Source: Oscillospiraceae bacterium
Lineage (GTDB): Bacteria > Bacillota_A > Clostridia > Oscillospirales > Oscillospiraceae
Direction of reading: 5' to 3'
NCBI GenBank assembly: GCA_017415945.1
Contig: JAFQDR010000240.1
Span: forward strand, 1 to 6,827
Length of the DNA: 6,827 nucleotides
A model generated the notes under the pieces. The model was not told the origin of the DNA and searched no databases. It worked only from the letters and a program-made list of their open reading frames with translations. Positions 1-4,354 of the stretch are shown piece after piece (position 1 is the stretch's first letter; each line of letters starts with the position of its first letter). Both the position numbers and the translations under genes were made by a program.

Positions 1-384
1 ATTGAGGGTCCTCAGCTGTTCCCCGACGATATGGTCACCGACCAGCCCGAACGTCAGGTCTGCGCAGAGTTCATCCGTGAAAAGCTGCTGCTGTGCCTGC
101 AGCATGAGATCCCCCACGGCACCGCTATTGAGATCACCCGCTTTGCCCAGCGTGACAGCGACGATGTGATCGAGGTGGAGGCTACCATTTACTGCGAGCG
201 CGACAGCCACAAGGGCATTATCATCGGCAAGAAGGGTGCTATGCTGAAGAAGATCGGCGAAATGGCACGCAAGGATATGGAGACCTTTATGGGTGCCAAG
301 GTGTACCTGCAGACTTGGGTCAAGGTCAAGGAAAACTGGCGTGACTCCAATAACCTGCTGCGTAACTTCGGCTATAGTGAGTGA
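1..384 (+). CDS. era: GTPase Era, C-terminal part (KH domain), 5' end outside window
   Basis: This is the 3' end of era; the frame is open from base 1 and the G domain lies upstream. Era is an essential GTPase that binds the 3' end of 16S rRNA and helps late 30S subunit assembly. The visible 127 residues begin with IEGPQLFPDD, then TDQPERQVCAEFIREKLL, which is the typical linker into the type II KH domain. The KH core is GIIIGKKGAMLKKIG, with the RNA-contacting GKKG loop encoded at 226-237, followed by a conserved ending (VYLQTWVKVKENWR, then LRNFGY). The stop is TGA at 382-384. The next gene is a YqzL-like ORF and then recO, the order seen in Bacillus and many Clostridia, which supports the call. 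No terminator follows, so era is probably co-transcribed with the downstream genes. No frameshift or missing motif is visible in this part. Confidence 0.96.
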   Translation: MEGPQLFPDDMVTDQPERQVCAEFIREKLLLCLQHEIPHGTAIEITRFAQRDSDDVIEVEATIYCERDSHKGIIIGKKGAMLKKIGEMARKDMETFMGAKVYLQTWVKVKENWRDSNNLLRNFGYSE

Positions 385-429
385 GCGGAAGCTCTTTCCA
401 ACATAAATTCGATTAAGAGGGACAAGCTA

Positions 430-451
430 TCTGTGGGACACTTCCCACGGA
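430..451 (+). promoter_or_regulatory. Hairpin abutting the ribosome binding site of the YqzL-like gene
   Basis: GTGGGA (433-438) and TCCCAC (443-448) form a perfect 6-bp stem with a CACT loop. Three more pairs (430-432 with 449-451, one of them G-T) can extend it into the first bases of the Shine-Dalgarno GGAGGT (449-454). No T run follows, so it is not an intrinsic terminator. It could mask part of the ribosome binding site or mark an RNA processing point; that role is inference. Confidence 0.5.
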
Positions 452-460
452 GGTTTGCCC

Positions 461-568
461 ATGGATACGGAACAGCTTTGGAATCTGTTCTGCGATACCG
501 GTGACCCTGTGTGCTGGCTGTATTATACGGCTATGCGCAGGGAGCACATCGGCAATGATACACGCTGA
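461..568 (+). CDS. yqzL: Small YqzL-like protein between era and recO (35 aa)
   Basis: A 36-codon ORF (ATG 461, TGA 566-568) has a strong Shine-Dalgarno GGAGGT at 449-454, 6 bases before the start. The product begins MDTEQLWNLFCDTGDP and continues VCWLYYTAMRREH. The pattern LW-x-LF-x2-TG followed by an aromatic/leucine stretch resembles the YqzL family, short proteins of unknown function found between era and recO in Bacillus and relatives (recalled, not searched). It is shorter than the roughly 45-50 residues I recall for the Bacillus protein, has two tryptophans and two cysteines, and has no signal peptide or membrane segment. It lies in the era-to-recO operon, 76 bases after era and 40 before recO. 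Position, ribosome binding site and motif together support a real gene; the function is not known. Confidence 0.75.
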   Translation: MDTEQLWNLFCDTGDPVCWLYYTAMRREHIGNDTR

Positions 569-587
569 AGCCCATTCGGCTTCGGCG
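563..587 (+). promoter_or_regulatory. 10-bp hairpin between yqzL-like stop codon and recO ribosome binding site
   Basis: CGCTGAAGCC (563-572) pairs with GGCTTCGGCG (578-587) around a CATTC loop: ten consecutive pairs, one of them G-T (566/584). The stem contains the TGA stop of the small gene and ends 7 bases before the GGAGGT of recO (595-600). There is no T tail, so termination is unlikely. A ribosome finishing the small gene would melt the stem, so it could couple recO translation to the upstream gene or act as an RNase or pausing site. The structure is seen in the sequence; the role is inference. Confidence 0.55.
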
Positions 588-608
588 GGGTGTCGGAGGT
601 ACATAAGT

Positions 609-1349
609 ATGGATAAAACCGTAAAGGCCCTTGTGCTGCGGGAAGTAAAATACAAAGAGGCTGACCGCATCCTCACGGCGCTGACCGAGGACGGAAAGCT
701 GACCATGAAGGCACCGGGAGCTCTGCGGAAAAACAGCAAGTGCGGCGCGGCCACCCAGCAGCTGACCTTTTCCGAGCTGACCTTATACACTCGTGTGGGG
801 CACTGGCAGGTGCGGGAAGGCATTGTGCTGGAGCCCTTTGAGGGGCTGCGCAAGGACTTGGAGAAGCTGTCTTTGGCTGTCTATTTGGCGCAGGTGCTTG
901 AGGCAGTGTCCGATGAGGATGCCGCCAGTCCCGAGCTGCTGCAGCTGGGACTCAACAGTTTGTTTGCACTTAGCAGCGGCTTGGCAGAGGATTGGCTCAT
1001 CAAGGCGGTGTTTGAGCTGCGGCTGGCCTGTCTCACGGGGTATACCCCCGAGGTCATGGGCTGTCTCCACTGCGGAGAAACGGAAGGGTCCCTGTACTTC
1101 GACGGCGAAAACGGAGGCATTGTCTGCGGTCGCCATCGGGAATACGGTGTCAAAGAGATATCTCCCGCCTGTCTGGCGGCGGTGCGCCATGTGGTCACGG
1201 CACCCGCAAAGAAAATATTCTCCTTCCGACTGACGGGGGATGCCCGCAGGGAGTTTGCCGAGCTCAGTGAACGGTATTTGCTGTCCCGTCTGGAACGGAG
1301 CTTTTCAACCTTAGATTATTATAAATCCATTAGGATCGAAGCATTATGA
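609..1349 (+). CDS. recO: DNA repair protein RecO
   Basis: RecO is a cytoplasmic recombination mediator. With RecR it loads RecA onto SSB-coated single-stranded DNA and promotes strand annealing. The 246-residue product is of normal family length. The N-terminal OB-fold begins MDKTVKALVLREVKYKEADR and contains the family pattern ILTALTEDGKLT and APGALRKNSK. A helical domain with a zinc finger follows: C152-x2-C155-x17-C173-x2-H176 (MGCLHCG, later GGIVCGRH), so the fourth usual cysteine is a histidine here. The ATG at 609 is chosen because GGAGGT at 595-600 lies 8 bases upstream and the RecO N terminus starts there; the frame is open further upstream (ATG 501) but that part overlaps the YqzL-like gene and has no RecO similarity. 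The stop overlaps the mutS2 ATG in an ATGA arrangement, indicating translational coupling. The last 50 bases are A/T-rich. Confidence 0.95.
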   Translation: MDKTVKALVLREVKYKEADRILTALTEDGKLTMKAPGALRKNSKCGAATQQLTFSELTLYTRVGHWQVREGIVLEPFEGLRKDLEKLSLAVYLAQVLEAVSDEDAASPELLQLGLNSLFALSSGLAEDWLIKAVFELRLACLTGYTPEVMGCLHCGETEGSLYFDGENGGIVCGRHREYGVKEISPACLAAVRHVVTAPAKKIFSFRLTGDARREFAELSERYLLSRLERSFSTLDYYKSIRIEAL

Positions 1350-3748
1350 ACATACAATACGAAAAATCATTGCATACATTGGAGCTGCCTGCGGTGCTGG
1401 AAATGCTTGCCGCACAGGCAGTTTGCGAAACCGCGAAGCAGAATTGCCTGCAGCTTCGGCCCGTAAGCGAACGGGGCATGGTGCGCCGCCGCTTGGCGGA
1501 GACCTCCGCTGCAAAGCAGATGATGGTACTTAAGGGCAGTCCTTCTTTTTACGGCATTAAGGATGTGCGTCACAGCCTGTCCCGCGCGGACTTGGGCGGT
1601 ATGCTCAATACCACAGAGCTGCTGGCCATTGCCAAGGTGCTCACCTGCACCCGCAATCTCCGCAGCTATGGGGAGCATGACCGTGGGCTTGCGGAGCGCA
1701 CGGTGCTGGACAATCTCTTTGCGTCTCTGCGTCCTGTGAACCATCTGGAGCAGAAAATCACCTCCTCCATCATTGGGGAGGATGAGATTGCCGATGCCGC
1801 CAGTCCCGAGCTGGCCTCCATCCGACGCCAGATTCGCGCCGCATCCGCAAGAGCAAGAGATGCCCTGCAGAAGATCATCTCCTCTCCCGCAAACCAGAAG
1901 GCATTGCAGGAGTCTATTATTACCACCCGAGACGGCCGCTATGTGGTACCTGTGAAGGCGGAATACCGTGGGCAGATTCCCGGTTTGGTCCACGACGTAT
2001 CCGCATCGGGAGCAACCCTGTTTGTGGAACCCATGGGTTCCGTGAAGGCCAATAACGAGCTTCGAGAGCTCCGTGCCAAGGAAAAGGCGGAAATTGAGCG
2101 GTTCCTCATGGAGCTGTCCGCAGACTGCGCCAACAACAGAGCGGACATTGACCTGGACTATGTGGTGCTGGTGGACTTGGATGTGATTTTTGCCAAGGCC
2201 AAGCTTAGCTATGCCATGGATGGCATGGAACCCGCTTTGTCCGAGGGCGCTTTGCGGCTGAATAAGGCAAGACACCCTCTGCTGCCCAAGGATACCGCAG
2301 TGCCCATCTCCGTGGAGCTGGGTGGGGATTTTGACACTATGGTGGTCACAGGCCCCAATACAGGCGGCAAGACCGTTACCTTGAAAACCATCGGTTTGCT
2401 CAGTGCCATGGCCCAGTGCGGCCTGCACATTCCCGCAGCGGACAACAGCTGCATTCCCGTATTCAACAGCATCTTGGCTGATATCGGCGACGAGCAGAGC
2501 ATTGAGCAGTCTCTGTCTACTTTCTCTGCCCACATGACCAATATCGTTCGCATCTTGGAGGAAGCAGGGGAGAACAGCCTTGTGCTCTTTGACGAATTGG
2601 GTGCGGGCACCGACCCCACGGAGGGTGCGGCGCTGGCTATTTCCGTCATTGAAGCGGTGCGTGGGCGTGGAGCATTGGTAGCCGCCACCACCCATTATGC
2701 GGAGCTGAAGGTCTATGCAACCTCCGCACCCGGGGTGGTAAATGCCTCCTGCGAATTTGATGTGGAGACCCTGCGTCCTACCTATCATTTGCTTGTGGGA
2801 ATCCCCGGCAAGTCCAACGCCTTTGCCATTTCCAAGCGTTTGGGGCTGCCCGAGGATATCATTACCGATGCACGAAATCGCATCGGCACGGAGAGTGCGG
2901 GCTTTGAGGAAACCATTGCCAAGCTGGATGCTCTGCGCCAGTCTATGGAAAAGGAAAAGACAGAGATCGAGCTTTCTCTGCGCAACGCCAGAGAAGCGGA
3001 AAAAGCAGCCAACCGCATGAAGGCGGAATTGAGTGTCCGTCTGGAAATGAGCAACGAAAAGGCCCGTCGTGAAGCGGAAAAGATCATTGAGGAAGCCCGT
3101 CGTGAGGCGGAAGCTGCCTTCCGTGAGCTGGACCGTATGCGTGAGGATATGAAAAAGGCTGCTGCGGAGGACCACAACGAGGAAAATGCCCGCCGTGCGG
3201 AGCTGCGCCGCAAGCTGAATCAGGCGCAGGAAAAGAACAATGCGGGCCGTGTGCAGGAAAAGCACGAGCGCAAGTCCGCAAGACCCGTAAAAATCGGGGA
3301 CATGGTGGAAATCACCGCTATGGGCATTAAGGCCGAGGTCGTGGAAATCGCCGCTGATCGTACCTTGAAGCTGAAAGCGGGGCTTATGCAGGTCAGTGCC
3401 AAGGAAAGCGAAGTGTATCTGCTGGAAAACCAGACCAAGCAGAAGCCCAAGACGGTCACCAAGGGCCGCAGCACAGGGGGCGGACCCGCACAGCTGCGTG
3501 CGGCGGTTCCCATGGAGATCGATATCCGCGGTATGGAGACCTTGGAGGCTATGCCCATTGTGGAGCGTTACATCGATGATGCGTCTATGGGACGACTGGA
3601 ATCCGTGCGGATCATCCACGGTAAGGGTACAGGTGCGCTCCGACAGGCGGTACATGAGACACTGCGCCGCCATAAGCGGGTGAAGGGCTTCCGCCTTGGC
3701 CGATACGGCGAGGGAGAAACCGGTGTCACTGTTGTTGAACTGAAATAA
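1346..3748 (+). CDS. mutS2: MutS2 (Smr-domain MutS paralogue; ribosome-collision and recombination factor)
   Basis: This 800-residue protein is full length for MutS2. It has no N-terminal mismatch-recognition domain and starts with the core/clamp helices (LHTLELPAVLEMLA). The ABC-type ATPase has Walker A GPNTGGKT at residues 336-343 and Walker B LVLFDELGAGTDP with D416/E417. The stretch about 521-632 is a Glu/Lys/Arg/Ala-rich coiled coil, followed by a KOW-like beta segment (about 645-695; ARPVKIGDMVEI) and a C-terminal Smr domain (about 723-800) with IDIRG and HGKGTG (758-763). MutS2 has been linked to suppression of homologous recombination and, in Bacillus, to splitting collided ribosomes; the second role would suit its place next to era. 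Mismatch repair proper is not expected. The ATG overlaps the recO stop, with a weak Shine-Dalgarno AGGA at 1332-1335, so initiation probably depends on coupling. No clear intrinsic terminator follows. Confidence 0.97.
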   Translation: MNIQYEKSLHTLELPAVLEMLAAQAVCETAKQNCLQLRPVSERGMVRRRLAETSAAKQMMVLKGSPSFYGIKDVRHSLSRADLGGMLNTTELLAIAKVLTCTRNLRSYGEHDRGLAERTVLDNLFASLRPVNHLEQKITSSIIGEDEIADAASPELASIRRQIRAASARARDALQKIISSPANQKALQESIITTRDGRYVVPVKAEYRGQIPGLVHDVSASGATLFVEPMGSVKANNELRELRAKEKAEIERFLMELSADCANNRADIDLDYVVLVDLDVIFAKAKLSYAMDGMEPALSEGALRLNKARHPLLPKDTAVPISVELGGDFDTMVVTGPNTGGKTVTLKTIGLLSAMAQCGLHIPAADNSCIPVFNSILADIGDEQSIEQSLSTFSAHMTNIVRILEEAGENSLVLFDELGAGTDPTEGAALAISVIEAVRGRGALVAATTHYAELKVYATSAPGVVNASCEFDVETLRPTYHLLVGIPGKSNAFAISKRLGLPEDIITDARNRIGTESAGFEETIAKLDALRQSMEKEKTEIELSLRNAREAEKAANRMKAELSVRLEMSNEKARREAEKIIEEARREAEAAFRELDRMREDMKKAAAEDHNEENARRAELRRKLNQAQEKNNAGRVQEKHERKSARPVKIGDMVEITAMGIKAEVVEIAADRTLKLKAGLMQVSAKESEVYLLENQTKQKPKTVTKGRSTGGGPAQLRAAVPMEIDIRGMETLEAMPIVERYIDDASMGRLESVRIIHGKGTGALRQAVHETLRRHKRVKGFRLGRYGEGETGVTVVELK

Positions 3749-3805
3749 AACTTGGTCCCCAAACAGAAAATATATGTTCAAACCGACAAAAAGTGCTAAA
3801 CGCAG

Positions 3806-3834
3806 TTGACTGAATTGAATAAATTTGATATTCT
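3806..3834 (+). promoter_or_regulatory. Extended -10 promoter of ptsH
   Basis: TTGACT (3806-3811, five of six matches to TTGACA) is separated by 17 bases from TATTCT (3829-3834, four of six matches to TATAAT), which is preceded by TGA (3826-3828), an extended -10 element. Transcription would start near 3841 and give a leader of about 53 bases. It lies in the A/T-rich 145-base gap between mutS2 and ptsH and is the natural promoter for a highly expressed single gene. Confidence 0.75.
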
Positions 3835-3839
3835 TGTAC

Positions 3840-3854
3840 CAGTGTTTATCACTG
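3840..3854 (+). promoter_or_regulatory. Inverted repeat at the predicted ptsH transcription start
   Basis: CAGTG (3840-3844), TTTAT spacer, CACTG (3850-3854) is a perfect inverted repeat covering the predicted +1. A related short palindrome, CAGT-TG-ACTG (3803-3812), covers the -35. They could be operator half-sites for a repressor, or the first could form a 5' hairpin that protects the mRNA. No known operator is recognised with confidence. Confidence 0.35.
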
Positions 3855-3893
3855 CCAAACTAACTATGGTAAATTGTGTAAGGAGTGGCGAGG

Positions 3894-4157
3894 ATGGTCT
3901 CTAAAGACGTAGTAGTAAACAATCAGGTAGGTCTGCACGCACGTCCTGCAACCTTCTTCATCCAGAAGGCTAACGAATTCAAGTCCAGCATCTGGGTAGA
4001 AAAGGAAGAAAGACGCGTAAACGCAAAGAGCCTGCTGGGCGTTCTGTCTCTGGGCATTGTTAAGGGCACTGTTATCACCCTGATCGCTGAAGGCGTTGAC
4101 GAAGCAGCTGCAGTTGACACCCTGGCTGAACTGGTAGAAAGCAACTTTGCTGAATAA
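3894..4157 (+). CDS. ptsH: Phosphocarrier protein HPr
   Basis: HPr is the small cytoplasmic phosphocarrier of the sugar phosphotransferase system: Enzyme I phosphorylates its His15 and it passes the phosphate to the EIIA proteins. In Firmicutes HPr kinase phosphorylates Ser46, making HPr a co-regulator for CcpA. The 87-residue product has both sites at the canonical numbers: VGLHARPATFF with H15 and R17, and KSLLGVLSLG with S46. The intact His15 excludes a Crh-type protein. I choose ATG 3894 because AAGGAG (3880-3885) lies 8 bases upstream and this start gives the correct numbering; an in-frame GTG at 3885 overlaps the ribosome binding site. All nine Glu codons are GAA and Leu is CTG throughout, unlike the GAG-rich neighbours, which suggests high expression. 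With its own promoter and terminator it is a one-gene unit; no Enzyme I gene is in the window. Confidence 0.97.
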   Translation: MVSKDVVVNNQVGLHARPATFFIQKANEFKSSIWVEKEERRVNAKSLLGVLSLGIVKGTVITLIAEGVDEAAAVDTLAELVESNFAE

Positions 4158-4177
4158 TCCCGCATATTGGAAATATC

Positions 4178-4207
4178 AGGCCGTGTGATTCCACACGGCC
4201 TTATTTC
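4178..4207 (+). terminator. Intrinsic terminator of ptsH
   Basis: AGGCCGTGTG (4178-4187) and CACACGGCCT (4192-4201) form a perfect 10-bp G/C-rich stem with an ATTC loop, followed by a T-rich tail (TTATTTC, about 4201-4207). It starts 20 bases after the ptsH stop. The T tail is also the left arm of the next hairpin (4202-4233), so the two structures are fused. Confidence 0.9.
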
Positions 4208-4233
4208 ATACCCCGACAACGGGGTATGAAATA
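4202..4233 (+). repeat. 14-bp perfect inverted repeat fused to the ptsH terminator
   Basis: TATTTCATACCCCG (4202-4215) and CGGGGTATGAAATA (4220-4233) pair perfectly around an ACAA loop. The structure has a G/C-rich tip and an A/T-rich base and no T run on the + strand after it. Read from the - strand it is equally symmetric and is also not followed by a clear T run. It may be a back-up terminator or mRNA 3'-end stabiliser, or part of a dispersed intergenic repeat; the sequence alone does not decide. Confidence 0.7.
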
Positions 4234-4266
4234 GTGAATAATGAAGAGAGAAAAGTGAAGAGAAGT
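4232..4266. repeat. Degenerate 7-base tandem repeat, about five copies
   Basis: The segment splits into TAGTGAA, TAATGAA, GAGAGAA, AAGTGAA and a weaker GAGAAGT, in step with a 7-base period. It is almost pure purine on the + strand with interspersed T, has no plausible coding frame and joins the 14-bp inverted repeat directly to the next A/T-rich one. I remember similar GTGAA-type heptad runs in intergenic regions of gut Clostridia, but cannot verify this here. Confidence 0.55.
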
Positions 4267-4270
4267 GGTC

Positions 4271-4295
4271 AAATCCAATTCTTTGAATTGGATTT
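4271..4295 (+). repeat. 11-bp A/T-rich inverted repeat upstream of uvrC
   Basis: AAATCCAATTC (4271-4281) and GAATTGGATTT (4285-4295) pair perfectly around a TTT loop. A competing fold exists: TTTGAATT (4282-4289) can instead pair with AATTCAAA (4298-4305). The right arm touches the -35 of the uvrC promoter candidate. The 11-bp fold should be the more stable of the two. The role is unknown. Confidence 0.6.
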
Positions 4296-4321
4296 ATAAT
4301 TCAAATTAAGCATGATATACT
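4293..4321 (+). promoter_or_regulatory. Predicted promoter of uvrC (extended -10)
   Basis: TTTATA (4293-4298, four of six matches) lies 17 bases before TATACT (4316-4321, five of six), preceded by TGA (4313-4315), an extended -10. The start would fall near 4328, only a few bases before the Shine-Dalgarno, giving a very short leader. A perfect TATAAT at 4295-4300 is an alternative -10 (start near 4307), but it has no good -35 at 16-18 bases. A promoter is needed here because the ptsH terminator is strong. Confidence 0.6.
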
Positions 4322-4342
4322 GAGATGTAAAGGAAGGAGTTG

Positions 4343-4354
4343 ATGATACGGTGA
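4343..4354 (+). other. Three-codon ORF overlapping the uvrC start (Met-Ile-Arg-stop)
   Basis: ATG ATA CGG TGA runs from 4343 to 4354 and its TGA overlaps the uvrC GTG (4351-4353). The strong Shine-Dalgarno AGGAAGGAG (4331-4339) ends 3 bases before this ATG but 11 bases before the GTG, so its spacing serves either start only imperfectly. Ribosomes might start at the ATG, stop and re-initiate on uvrC. Whether it is translated is not known. Confidence 0.3.

Noticed and set aside
501..608. A longer RecO starting at ATG 501
   Set aside because: The extension overlaps the YqzL-like gene, lacks a ribosome binding site and RecO similarity, while ATG 609 has a well-spaced GGAGGT.
1311..1326. A/T-rich TATTATAAA at the end of recO as a mutS2 promoter
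   Set aside because: The -10-like hexamers have no acceptable -35 at 16-18 bases and no TGn; low structure around the mutS2 start explains the A/T richness equally well.
3752..3764. TTGG-TCC-CCAA as a terminator after mutS2
   Set aside because: The stem is only 4 bp and no T run follows, so it does not qualify.
1367..3781. An 804-codon open frame on the - strand covering nearly all of mutS2
   Set aside because: Its codons are exactly in register with the mutS2 codons, so it stays open simply because mutS2 rarely uses TTA, CTA or TCA. The translation is His/Gln/Gly/Leu-rich without any recognisable domain, and no - strand promoter or ribosome binding site was seen.
3795..3808. A possible catabolite-responsive element (cre) near AAACGC upstream of ptsH
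   Set aside because: Only one half of the site fits the consensus; the second half (TTNCA-like) is missing.
3885..3893. GTG 3885 as the start of HPr
   Set aside because: It overlaps the Shine-Dalgarno AAGGAG and would move the active histidine and regulatory serine away from positions 15 and 46.
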